DNA of 64,000 nt from an uncultured Lachnospiraceae bacterium (GTDB taxonomy: Bacteria; Bacillota; Clostridia; Lachnospirales; Lachnospiraceae). Below, piece by piece: positions 8,861-17,288 of this stretch; position 1 is the first letter of the stretch, and every line of letters starts with the position of its first letter. The stretch is taken from NCBI GenBank assembly GCA_910586205.1, contig CAJUGD010000001.1, positions 257,427 through 321,426 on the forward strand. Reading direction: 5' to 3'. The notes beneath the pieces were generated by a model that was not told the origin of the DNA, made no database searches, and worked only from the letters and a program-made list of their open reading frames with translations. The position numbers and the translations under genes are program-made.

Positions 8861-11800
8861 ATGAGATTACAAATTATACATTTAAGTGATATGCACTTTG
8901 AAAAAAGGGAGGACTCTTTTGAAATCCGAATTGATAAAATGATACAGGCAATAGATACTCTTGATAATGCGGATGAGTGTATTATTGTTATCTCTGGTGA
9001 TTTGGCAGTGAAAGGAGTTAGCACTCAGTATAAAGTCGTTAGTAGTTTAATAGGAGCATTATTTAGAGAACTTAGCTGTAAAAAATATAAGGGTAAAAAA
9101 ATTGAATTTGTTTGTGTGCCGGGTAATCATGATATAGATTTTTCGAAATTTGAGATTACATTTGATATGATAAAAGAGGCATATAAAATGGGTAAAATAG
9201 AAGATGTTGTAAATACATACATATCCAATATGGGTGGCTTTTTCGGGTTTGCAAGGTATAGAAAGTGTTTTTTAGAAGACGCGATTGTTTCGAAAAAAGT
9301 AATGAAATATGAAAATAAAAAGATAGCATTTGTGCTGTTAAATACGGCACCTTTATCTTTATTAGGTGGAAACTCGGAAGATATGGGGAGTCATTATCTT
9401 TCGGACAATCATATTAAAAAATTAGATCAGGCAGCAGAAGCAGACATAAATGTATTAGTAATGCATCATAGTGTTGAATGGTTTAGCAGTTTATGTAAGG
9501 ATAAGTTGAAAAAAATTATTTCGAAAAGGTATTCTTTGGTTATAACAGGACATGAACATTTACCTATCGGGGAAAGTAGGAATTTTAATAGAAATGGAGA
9601 TGTTCAATATGTTCAAGGCAATGCTTTGTATGGATATGCTACAGAAGGAAATGGATTTTGCGTAATTAATATAGATATGGAACAAGATAGAGTAGTTGGG
9701 CATTCTGTTATATGGAAAAATGATATCTATGTACCGAAAAAAATACTGGATAGTGTAACTAAAAGAAGTTATGGAACTAATCTGATTATAAAGAATATGT
9801 TTCTTGAAGAAATCAGTTTAGATAATGGCAAAAAGAAAATAGATGATTATTATGTGTTCCCTAGTTTTTCATATAACGTTTACAAAGAAAATGAGGAAGT
9901 TGAAAAGCATGATGTTGAAACAGAAAGTGAATTGGACGAACTTATAATAAAGCACAATAAAATTATTATAACGGGTGAGCAAAAGGCTGGAAAAACTGTT
10001 TTAGCAAGAAAGTTATTTCGTATTTTTTTAGAGAAGGGCAAAACCCCTTTATTAATTTCAGCGAGTGAAATAAATAAAAAAAGAATTGAGAAAACAATAG
10101 AATATACTTTCTCAGAGCAATATGAAAGTGATGATAATGGATTTGCTAAGTTTGAACAAATTAATAAATCTGATAAAATAGCTTTATTGGATGAGGCGAA
10201 TTTGTTACAAATTAAAACATTAAAAATATTTTTGGAATTTTTAGAACTGAATTTTGGAAAAGTTATCGTCTTTACTGAAGAAAAATTGGATTTGGATATA
10301 AGAAAACAAGTTGTAAATATAATGGTTGAGTCTGATACTTTGAATTTAACAATGAAGCCTTTTTTATATGTTAAAAGAAAAAGGCTGATAAGTAATGTAC
10401 TGGAAGCTAATAACAGCGAAAACCGCGATATAGAAAGTGAAACAAAAAGAATTAATGAACTTATTAATTCTCAAGTAAAATTTTTTCAACTGAATCCGGA
10501 ATTTATTATTAATTTTGTAAATCAATATGAAAAAGACTTTCGATTTCGGTTTTCATCGGGGATGAATGTTTTTAATGTGGTCTACGAAAGTTCTATTCGA
10601 AATAGAATAATTGATAATTCAGAAAACATGGATGTTACATTAGTAATAAATGTTTTAAGAGAACTTGCCTTTTATATGCATTTTGAGAAAAAAAGCGCTG
10701 TTAGTATAGATGAGATAACGAACGTAATAGAACAATATCAAAAGGCATACCGTCAGAAAGTAAATATTCGTATGTTTCTTAATACAGCTATAAATGCGAA
10801 AATTTTAGTAGACACGGGGAACGAAATGCGTTTCAGAGATCATACATTAATAGCATATTTTGTAGCGCAAGCATTAAATCAAAAGCATCATCAAGAGGAG
10901 AATATACAAGATAATTTGGATTACCTCTTAAAAAACCTTTGTTTTAGCATTAATAGTGATATTGTTTTATTTTTGGCATTAATAACCAATAATCCAAAGT
11001 TTGTTAATGTTATTATAGGAGGAGCAAAAGAGCATTTTGCTCAACAAGAAGAATTATCATTTGATGCTGAAAATGTAAAGTTTTTACTTGATGCTTCGGT
11101 TCCCGTAAAGAACAGTTTGCCAAGTGAAGAAGAGAGAAGCAAAAGAGATGAAATGTTGGCTAAACAAGAAGAAGATGTTTACTTCTCTGACTTGATTGAA
11201 TTAGTAAATGAATATGATTACTTGGAAGAAGATTTATTGAAAATTGAAAACCAAGTAATGATATCTTTTAAATATTTGGAAATATTATCAAAAACATTAC
11301 CTGCTTTTTGCCAAAATATGAAAGTTGAACAGCAGGATATATTAGTTTCATTGATATACAAGTGTCCAAATCAATTCTTGTTTAAAATATTAAATGATAT
11401 TAATGAAGATTTTGAATCGTTTTGCACTGATATATATCAAGATATTTCTGCTCTAAGACAAGAAAAGCAAATAGTGGATACCAACATTGATAGTGTAAAG
11501 CATATGATCAAGCAGATATCTGCTGTTCTAGTGATGGCATTATATCAAGTAGTTGCATTTACTTGCACTTCCGAACAGACGATTGCTGCTTTAAATGATT
11601 TTGATTTTAACAAGAATTCTAACTATAAATTGCAGAATTTGATGATGATTTCACGAATTTTTGATGTTGATTACTTTTCTAAGCGGGCACAAGAATTAAA
11701 TCAGGAATTAGATAATAAGATTGAAAAGTCTATAATTAAGTATACTGTACGAGAGTATTTGCTGCGAAACAATGTTGAAGTATATGGTGAGGCACAATCA

Positions 11801-11890
11801 CTAATTGATTGCTTTTTTGGTGGACAAGCTACTCAAAAGTTAAAAATGGAAATGGCTAAAAACAGGATTACAGAAAAAGACCGCATTTAG
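8861..11890 (+). CDS. Metallophosphoesterase fused to STAND-like P-loop ATPase (putative defence protein)
   Basis: This is an intact 1009-residue protein with RBS AGGGAG. Residues 1-300 form a calcineurin-like metallophosphoesterase: LSDMHF (D10, H12), SGDLA (about 46), PGNHD (about 90), MHHS (about 201) and GHEH (about 231), the full metal-ligand set. Residues 365-480 hold a P-loop ATPase with Walker A GEQKAGKT (about 371-378) and Walker B-like IALLDEAN (about 438-445). FRDHTLIAYFVAQAL near 662-676 resembles the helix that follows the winged-helix in STAND/NACHT proteins. The rest is helical, with no repeats I can name. An effector-STAND layout beside an RM locus suggests an abortive-infection sensor whose phosphoesterase cleaves a nucleotide or nucleic acid. 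Function is inferred. Confidence 0.75.
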   Translation: MRLQIIHLSDMHFEKREDSFEIRIDKMIQAIDTLDNADECIIVISGDLAVKGVSTQYKVVSSLIGALFRELSCKKYKGKKIEFVCVPGNHDIDFSKFEITFDMIKEAYKMGKIEDVVNTYISNMGGFFGFARYRKCFLEDAIVSKKVMKYENKKIAFVLLNTAPLSLLGGNSEDMGSHYLSDNHIKKLDQAAEADINVLVMHHSVEWFSSLCKDKLKKIISKRYSLVITGHEHLPIGESRNFNRNGDVQYVQGNALYGYATEGNGFCVINIDMEQDRVVGHSVIWKNDIYVPKKILDSVTKRSYGTNLIIKNMFLEEISLDNGKKKIDDYYVFPSFSYNVYKENEEVEKHDVETESELDELIIKHNKIIITGEQKAGKTVLARKLFRIFLEKGKTPLLISASEINKKRIEKTIEYTFSEQYESDDNGFAKFEQINKSDKIALLDEANLLQIKTLKIFLEFLELNFGKVIVFTEEKLDLDIRKQVVNIMVESDTLNLTMKPFLYVKRKRLISNVLEANNSENRDIESETKRINELINSQVKFFQLNPEFIINFVNQYEKDFRFRFSSGMNVFNVVYESSIRNRIIDNSENMDVTLVINVLRELAFYMHFEKKSAVSIDEITNVIEQYQKAYRQKVNIRMFLNTAINAKILVDTGNEMRFRDHTLIAYFVAQALNQKHHQEENIQDNLDYLLKNLCFSINSDIVLFLALITNNPKFVNVIIGGAKEHFAQQEELSFDAENVKFLLDASVPVKNSLPSEEERSKRDEMLAKQEEDVYFSDLIELVNEYDYLEEDLLKIENQVMISFKYLEILSKTLPAFCQNMKVEQQDILVSLIYKCPNQFLFKILNDINEDFESFCTDIYQDISALRQEKQIVDTNIDSVKHMIKQISAVLVMALYQVVAFTCTSEQTIAALNDFDFNKNSNYKLQNLMMISRIFDVDYFSKRAQELNQELDNKIEKSIIKYTVREYLLRNNVEVYGEAQSLIDCFFGGQATQKLKMEMAKNRITEKDRI

Positions 11891-11948
11891 GGCTTTTTGC
11901 CATTATAGATTAAGCCCAACTATAATGGTGTTTTGTATAAATGCGGTT
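11880..11948 (+). terminator. Nested double stem-loop at the 3' end of the MPE-STAND gene
   Basis: An inner stem CCATTATAG (11900-11908) pairs with CTATAATGG (11920-11928) and is followed by TGTTTTG. An outer 10-bp stem ACCGCATTTA (11880-11889) pairs with TAAATGCGGT (11938-11947). The outer left arm contains the gene's stop codon. A termination or mRNA-stability role is likely. The nested form is unusual for a simple intrinsic terminator. Confidence 0.55.
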
Positions 11949-12195
11949 GTTATAGCATATGTATATTTGGGAAAAATATACATCTAATTTTCGGAAACAG
12001 GTGCTATCGGGTTGTAAAATAATAGATATATTCAATAAAAATATGGGTTTAAGGATATGGTCTGTTTCTTTGTAATGCAAACTTTGCTTGAAATGAGTGC
12101 GGTTTGAGTGGAATTCATAAATGTGTCGTGGCTACAAAAAATTTTAAATTACAGAGAAAATCAATACTTTCAGAAAATATGATGACAGAAAACCC
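11949..12195. other. Non-coding AT-rich stretch between MPE-STAND gene and IS4 element
   Basis: I see no credible gene here. TATATTTGGGAAAAATATA (about 11961-11979) is a small imperfect palindrome. The sequence reads as decayed intergenic DNA of the accessory island. Confidence 0.3.
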
Positions 12196-12205
12196 CGAAA
12201 ACACG
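12196..12205. repeat. Target-site duplication, left copy of IS4 element
   Basis: CGAAAACACG occurs directly outside the left inverted repeat and again at 13772-13781 outside the right one. The 10-bp length fits IS4-family insertion and marks the exact element boundaries. Confidence 0.85.
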
Positions 12206-12325
12206 GAATGTCATTAACTTAAGGAATCTTTTACATTTTGAATGGTAAAAGGTTCCTTTTTTCGGTGTTTATACTGTATAATGAAAATAGATAACTGATG
12301 TTTTTCTCATAAGGCAGGTGATTTT

Positions 12326-13615
12326 ATGAAAGACTCTCAAAAACGTACCTGTTGTGATATCAGTTTAATCCATCAGGATGAATTCCATGATTTTTGCAGA
12401 AACGGGAATCCGTCCTCTTTTATAAGAAACAGAAAAATGCCGCTTATTGACCTTTTGTTACCTATGATCAACCGGAGGGGGATTCCTTTGAGCCTGGAAC
12501 TACGAAATTATATGAAAACTGCACATCCGGGGATGGAAATATCAAAGCCCGGTTATCTGAAACAGCGCATGAAGCTCAACCCGCTGGCTTTTTATGAACT
12601 TTACCGCCATCATAACAGAAACTTTTACGCAGAACCTGGATTCTCCACATATCAGGGATATTTGGTTTTGGCTGCGGACGGTTCAGGGATCAACATCCCC
12701 ACGACCAAGGAAACCCTGGAAGAATTCGGGACATCCAGCAGAAAAGGGACAAAACCACAGGCTTCTATAGGATTGGGATGCCTGTATGATGTCATGAATC
12801 GTATGATTCTGGAGAGTGATTGCTGTAAAGGTAAGTTTGATGAAATGCGCCTTGCGGAAGAACAGATCGACCGTGTAAGGGAAACGATCGGCGTTTCCCA
12901 GCCGTTTCTGGTTGTCATGGACAGAGGATATCCGTCTACCGCAGCCTTTATTCGAATGATGGAGAAAGGCATTTTTTTCTTTGTACGTTTGAAATCCAGT
13001 GATTATAAAAAAGAGCAGGCCGCTTTGTCCGTTTCGGACACATGGGTGGATATCCATCTGGACAAAAGCCGAATCAGGCATTAGGAAGGAACGGATAGCG
13101 GCCTGCGGATGGTGAAAGTGCCGCTGCCGGAAGACCGTGAAGAAGTATTAATCACAAATCTGCCCTCCGAGACCTTTGACAGCCGGCAGATAGCGGAACT
13201 GTACCATATGAGATGGGGGCTCGAAACGGCATATGAAACACGGAAAGATCGTCTGCAGATAGAGAACTTCACAGGGACAAAGCCGATTCTGCTACTGCAG
13301 GATATTTACAGCACAATCTACATCAGCAACCTTGCGGAGGATATCATCCGGGATGCGGAGACAGAACTGGATGAAAAGGAGAAGAACAGAAAACATAAAA
13401 TGGCGGTCAACCGAACGCTGGGCATAGGAATCCTGAAAAATGATCGGATCTATATTTTGCTGGAAACAGATGCGAAAAAGCAGGACAGGCTGTTCCAGCA
13501 GATAAATGAAGATATCAGCAAAAATCTGGTTCCAGTAAGACCAGACCGTCATGACCATAGAACCAAAGGGCAGCTTGCGGGAAAATATTCAAACACGCAT
13601 AAAAGAGCTTATTAG
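12326..13615 (+). pseudogene. IS4-family DDE transposase with an in-frame TAG
   Basis: The frame spans 429 codons. DDE landmarks: AADGSGINIP (first D), VVMDRGYPS (second D), and the IS4 signature Y-2-R-3-E-6-K in YHMRWGLETAYETRKDRLQ. TAG at 13082-13084, after SRIRH, interrupts the frame; the same frame resumes at once (EGTDSGLRMVKVPL), so one nonsense change, probably from a Tyr codon, splits it. The element may be immobile without help in trans. Confidence 0.88.
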
Positions 13616-13690
13616 ACAATAAAGCTGTAAAGTATGCAGAAATCATGCAGAATAAAAATAAAAAACATGAAATATCAGAATTGGTTTTCA

Positions 13691-13756
13691 GAACAATACC
13701 GGATACTTATGTCCCTTAATAAGGATATAAAGGTATCTGGTATTGTTCCTTTTCTT
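13691..13756 (+). terminator. Intrinsic terminator of the IS4 transposase
   Basis: GAACAATACCGGATAC (13691-13706) pairs with GTATCTGGTATTGTTC (13733-13748) with one G-T wobble, and is followed by CTTTTCTT. It sits just inside the right inverted repeat. Confidence 0.7.
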
Positions 13757-13771
13757 AAGTTAATGACATTG

Positions 13772-13781
13772 CGAAAACACG
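13772..13781. repeat. Target-site duplication, right copy of IS4 element
   Basis: CGAAAACACG, identical to 12196-12205. Confidence 0.85.
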
Positions 13782-13814
13782 CCATTTGCCATACAAGGTT
13801 TCCCCAACCTAATC

Positions 13815-13868
13815 CGTGAGGGTGGTAGAACTGTTGGTTCCGGCAGAGTTGTTTCTATCATTGAGTAA
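13815..13868 (+). pseudogene. Remnant of the tuf (EF-Tu) 3' end, copy 1
   Basis: The bases translate as REGGRTVGSGRVVSIIE followed by TAA, the C-terminal peptide of a Firmicute elongation factor Tu. Nothing upstream continues EF-Tu cleanly, although FAI at about 13785-13793 could be a displaced trace of it. The 80 bases 13815-13894 match 16832-16911 with about six differences. Similarity continues past the stop, so a block covering gene end plus trailer was duplicated, not just a coding motif. Confidence 0.7.
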
Positions 13869-13934
13869 TTATAATTTGTTTAGTAAAATCAAGGAGCTGT
13901 CGGGAAATAACGATTTATGTCCCTGATAGGTAAG

Positions 13935-13996
13935 AAAAAACAGTCCGGTAAAAATTCAGGCTTTTTCAAGGCCCTGGATTTTTACCGGACTGTTTT
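13935..13996 (-). terminator. Strong intrinsic terminator of the IS1182 transposase
   Basis: AACAGTCCGGTAAAAATTCA (from 13939) and the inverted arm 13973-13996 form a stem of over 20 bp with one mismatch. On the minus strand it is followed by a run of T's (the A run 13935-13940 on plus). It lies between the transposase stop and the element's left end. Confidence 0.85.
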
Positions 13997-14065
13997 CTTC
14001 TTTTAGCAGTGTCTATTTTAGGGCGCAAAATCCCCTTGTTTGGATTTTGAGAAATGCTCCTTTGG

Positions 14066-15868
14066 CTAAGCGGCTTTCTGCTCCTTTTTTCCTTCATATT
14101 TTTCAATTTCATGATGGATAAATCGGTGGTATTTGATGATGTTTCGACCGATTGCATACAGCATAAACTCTTTATATACTTTTTCCGCTGAACGGTAATT
14201 GAACCTTCGGAAGTCCTCGTTTTCTTTTATGTCCCCAAAGTGTCCTTCTGTCTGGATGGAGCGTGTCTGCCGTTTCAGGATACCCGTCTCACTCTGGATG
14301 TTCGCATTAGTTTCTTCTTTCAGTTTTTCCCATCGTTCGTTGATCTTCATGACCTTGCTTCGATCCGGTTTCTTTTCGGCATCATATTTATAAAGACACT
14401 TCGTTTTGTGCTCACAGCCGCTGCAGTCCGCACATTCATATACCTCAAGTGTCTGGGTATATCCAGCCTGTTCTCTGCTTTCTCTCCGGATATGGCGTAG
14501 CTCCCTTCCGTCATGGCAGATGTAATCATGCTCATCTTCAAAGACGGCGTATGTCATGTTGTAATACTTTCCGATCTCGTCCTTGTATGCCCGGGTCTTC
14601 CGTTTCTCAGGATCTTGGAGTTTGATATAGCTTTGGATTCCGTTCTTCTCCAGATACATCAGATTCTTTTCGCTGCAGTAGCCGCTGTCTGCAGTCACTG
14701 CCTCTAGGGTATCTCCGAATGCTTTCTGATGCTTCTCCAAAACAGGGATCAGCGTATTGTAATCCGTCCGGTCGCTGCTTACATAACTATGGACAATGAA
14801 GTAATTCTCTACCGCGATCTGGACATTGTATGCCGGCTTCAACTGCCCATTCAGCATATGGTACTCTTTCATCCGCATGAACGTTGCTTCCAGATCCGTC
14901 TTGGAATAGCTGTTACGCTCTTTCCCCATAATCTCAAAGCATTCCTTATATTCCATAAGACGCCTGCCGCATTCTTCCAGTTCCTCATAAAGCTTCTGGA
15001 GCTCTGATTTATGCTTTCCCTTTCCGCTGACAAACAGAATCCCTTCGCCTTTTGCAATCTCCTCCAGATTCTTCTGCAGTTTTAAGATTTCAAGCGGAGA
15101 ACAGTGATCAATCTCAATGAGGGTATTGTTCGAGATTTTCTTATGCTTTGTCAGTTTCCGCCGCCTGTTTTCTTCGATCACTTTCCTGACCTTTTCCATC
15201 CCCTCGATCAGGAACATCCGTGCTTCTCCAAGATCGTATTTTGGTCCATATTCATTCTCATACAAAAATGCGTTGTACTTTGTATAAAGGGCATCTATGG
15301 TGTCCAAAAGACCGGCAAGATGATAGTTTATGCTTCCACGCCAGACAAACGTATATCGGTTTGCATTCGCTTCAATCTTTGTCCCATCAATGTAGAGTTC
15401 TTTCCGCGTAATGAGTCCTTCCTTTTGCAGGCGGCGCATAAACTGATGGTTCAATTCATCCAGGATTTCGCCCGTCAGTTTTTTTCCTTTAAAGTCATAA
15501 AAAGCATCTCTCTGGGGCTTCTGCCCTTTGGTCAGCCAGATAAAGGCAAGATCCCTCCGGCACAGATCCACAATACGATCAACCGCCCGGACTCCACGCA
15601 TATTTGCGTAAGTAACCACAGCATACAACATGATTGGATTATACCCGGTTCTTCCCTTATCTGAATAACAGGCCAGAAGGCCTGAAAAATCTAATTCCTC
15701 CATTACTTTTTTCAGGGTATAGACTGGATCGTTGTCGGGTAAACCCAATTCATAGAAACGGAAGTTGATTTTTTGTTGCCCTATATCAAAAAAGTTGTTA
15801 TAATAATCTTGTTTTAGCATAGTTCCATTATAACATGGAGCGGAGAAAAGATGATTGTTGTTAGCCAT
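14066..15868 (-). CDS. IS1182-family transposase
   Basis: The 600-residue protein has the IS1182 plan: N-terminal DUF772-type domain (YNPIMLYAVVTYANMRGVR), then the DDE core with ELYIDGTKIEANANRYTF (first Asp), TADSGYCSEKN (second Asp) and, after the cysteine-rich segment CADCSGCEHKTKC, the Glu region QTEGHFGDIKENEDFRRFNY. The frame is uninterrupted, so the protein could be active. An in-frame ATG 16 codons downstream (MLKQDYYNNFF) is an alternative start. Confidence 0.93.
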   Translation of the reverse strand: MANNNHLFSAPCYNGTMLKQDYYNNFFDIGQQKINFRFYELGLPDNDPVYTLKKVMEELDFSGLLACYSDKGRTGYNPIMLYAVVTYANMRGVRAVDRIVDLCRRDLAFIWLTKGQKPQRDAFYDFKGKKLTGEILDELNHQFMRRLQKEGLITRKELYIDGTKIEANANRYTFVWRGSINYHLAGLLDTIDALYTKYNAFLYENEYGPKYDLGEARMFLIEGMEKVRKVIEENRRRKLTKHKKISNNTLIEIDHCSPLEILKLQKNLEEIAKGEGILFVSGKGKHKSELQKLYEELEECGRRLMEYKECFEIMGKERNSYSKTDLEATFMRMKEYHMLNGQLKPAYNVQIAVENYFIVHSYVSSDRTDYNTLIPVLEKHQKAFGDTLEAVTADSGYCSEKNLMYLEKNGIQSYIKLQDPEKRKTRAYKDEIGKYYNMTYAVFEDEHDYICHDGRELRHIRRESREQAGYTQTLEVYECADCSGCEHKTKCLYKYDAEKKPDRSKVMKINERWEKLKEETNANIQSETGILKRQTRSIQTEGHFGDIKENEDFRRFNYRSAEKVYKEFMLYAIGRNIIKYHRFIHHEIEKYEGKKEQKAA

Positions 15869-15894
15869 CTTTTTTCTTTTTTATGGATAAATTT

Positions 15895-15934
15895 CAGTGG
15901 GAGGTGTGATCCGCATGGATCTCACCTCCCACTG
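15895..15934. repeat. Long perfect-loop hairpin upstream of the IS1182 transposase
   Basis: CAGTGGGAGGTGTGATCC (15895-15912) pairs with GGATCTCACCTCCCACTG (15917-15934) with one mismatch and a GCAT loop. Placed between the right end and the transposase start, it probably shields the gene from outside transcription, a known IS regulatory device. Confidence 0.65.
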
Positions 15935-16055
15935 TTTAAGGCTATCTATTTCCCGACAGCCCCTCTTTTTGTGAAAAGCTATTATGTAACAATGTATTGT
16001 TGTAATAGATGGTTTTGGATTTGAGGGAAAATCAGAACTGAGAATTACAAAGTAC

Positions 16056-16688
16056 TTGTACTATATGCTTAAAATTAGGAATAAACTTTTAGCGGATTCT
16101 ATGATGGCATTTCATATGATTGATACTACAACGTTGGGAATTCGTCGAGCATATAATATTCAAAAGGCGAAGTATTTTCCTTTGCCAGACTATAATGTAT
16201 CTTCGGGAACACAGGTTGAAGTGACGGTATATGGTAAGACTTTGAATGATAATTATATGCACATATTGTTTGACCATCAGGATTTAGATTTACAGACTGT
16301 ATTTTTGCTTGACCGGGTTCAGAAAGGCTTGTCGATAGATAAAGAAGATGTAGATAAACTGCGTGCATTGAAGCTGGTAGAGGGCAGGATAACAAGTTTG
16401 TATTTATCAGCGTCAGCGGCTAAAAGCATTGATGAGAGCACAAACTATATTAAAAATAAGGGATTTGATGATAAGTATTATAAGGATTTGATTGTTGAAT
16501 ATTTGAAACAGTATAAGAAAGCCAAAAAGAAGGATATTCGGGAATTGTTATGGGATAAGCTGCCAAATGTGTTGAGTGATGCCCAAAAAGAAAATAAAAT
16601 CCGAAATATACTTACAGCACTGAGAAAACAAGGCATTATTGATACTGACTCAAAGAACCAGCAAAAATCTAATTGGATATTAAAGTGA
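16056..16688 (+). pseudogene. C-terminal fragment of an AlbA_2/AAA_4 (RecG-related) putative regulator
   Basis: The 210 codons resemble the C-terminal part of AlbA_2 domain ATP-dependent regulator-like proteins: MIDTTTLGIRRAYNIQKAKY, FFPxPDY-like YFPLPDYNVSSG, EVTVYGKTLNDNY, then a winged-helix tail ending SNWILK. Family members are usually over 500 residues, with the AlbA_2 and AAA_4 parts first; those are absent. The TTG start is arbitrary. It lies between the two tuf remnants, so it arrived with that duplicated or integrated segment. Confidence 0.65.
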
Positions 16689-16831
16689 GATCTTGTTTTA
16701 AAATTGTAATTTAAACAAGATTTATCCAAGATTTAAACAAGAATTATTCAATGTGACGATTTATATAGAAATAGAATGGTCGGAATCAATAGAAATGCAT
16801 TATATCGTTATATTTAAACATGTCGTAGCAA

Positions 16832-16885
16832 CGTGAGGATGATAGAACAGTTGGATCAGGCAGAGTTGTTTCTATCATTGAGTAA
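16832..16885 (+). pseudogene. Remnant of the tuf (EF-Tu) 3' end, copy 2
   Basis: Translates as REDDRTVGSGRVVSIIE then TAA, the EF-Tu C-terminus with two Gly-to-Asp changes. An in-frame TAG lies two codons upstream, so it cannot be part of a working tuf. Bases 16832-16911 repeat 13815-13894 and lead into a complete terminator. Confidence 0.7.
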
Positions 16886-16907
16886 TTATAATTTGCTTAG
16901 TAAAATC

Positions 16908-16942
16908 AAGGCTTTCGGGGTATTTCTCTGAAAGCCTTTTTA
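16908..16942 (+). terminator. Terminator belonging to the tuf remnant
   Basis: AAGGCTTTC (16908-16916) pairs with GAAAGCCTT (16930-16938), followed by TTTTAT. The position directly after an EF-Tu C-terminus and a short trailer is as expected for a tuf terminator. The equivalent in copy 1 is interrupted by the IS1182 element. Confidence 0.75.
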
Positions 16943-16995
16943 TGTGAAAAGCCACTTTAGGGTATACCTTACATAAAACAGTATTATCCTTTCCC

Positions 16996-17150
16996 TTAAA
17001 TCCGGCTGACCTTCTCAAGCAGCCAGCCAATATCTATGTACTTTTCATCCCCACATTCCGTAACATCGATCATAGTATCCAGAACGAGGTCACAGCAATT
17101 CTCTATCTTTTTGTAATCCCCGGCTTCACTGCTGCCCTTATTTTCCTTAT
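16996..17150 (-). pseudogene. Short gene remnant, minus strand
   Basis: A minus-strand frame of about 50 codons ends at 16996. It contains YKKIENCCDLVLDTMIDVTE and YIDIGWLLEKVSRI, which look protein-like (acidic, helical, two adjacent Cys). There is no start codon with a ribosome site and an upstream stop closes the frame. I do not recognise a family. It is probably the C-terminus of a lost gene at the island edge. Confidence 0.3.
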
Positions 17151-17288
17151 TTTACAAAATCGTAAGTTAAAATTCACACGATTTTCAAACAACTTTGGAT
17201 AAATCTATGTTATACTTAATAAGATTTAAATAGACACTATATAATATACAGAAGAAATTACGGCACCTTAAGTCAGGAGTTTAGATAA

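Larger units (their letters stand above)
12206..13771 (+). mobile_element. IS4-family insertion sequence, 1566 bp
   Basis: The ends are inverted repeats: AATGTCATTAACTTAAG (12207-12223) matches the reverse complement of 13754-13770 over 17 of 17 bases. A perfect 10-bp direct repeat flanks them (12196-12205 and 13772-13781). One transposase frame fills the interior. Just inside the left end an imperfect hairpin (AAGGAATCTTTTAC / GTAAAAGGTTCCTT, 12221-12257) followed by T's probably blocks read-in transcription. The perfect target duplication suggests a fairly recent insertion, although the transposase is interrupted. It landed immediately upstream of a tuf 3' remnant. Confidence 0.9.
13896..15960 (-). 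mobile_element. IS1182-family insertion sequence, about 2065 bp
   Basis: The ends are GCTGTCGGGAAATA (13896-13909) and its exact inverted copy TATTTCCCGACAGC (15947-15960). The only gene is a 600-codon IS1182 transposase on the minus strand. The element interrupts the trailer of tuf remnant 1. Left of it the sequence matches the other remnant up to AAAATCAAGG; right of it CTTTTTGTGAAAAGC resembles the bases after that remnant's terminator. It therefore landed in the terminator hairpin. I see no clear target duplication. Confidence 0.85.

Noticed and set aside
2964..13084. Stop-codon reassignment (three in-frame TAGs at 2964, 5411 and 13082)
   Set aside because: Intact genes in the window end at TAG as well as TAA and TGA, and the broken genes also carry frameshifts, so decay explains them better.
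1..17150. Prophage
   Set aside because: No integrase, capsid, portal, terminase or lysis genes are seen; the content is RM, defence and insertion sequences.
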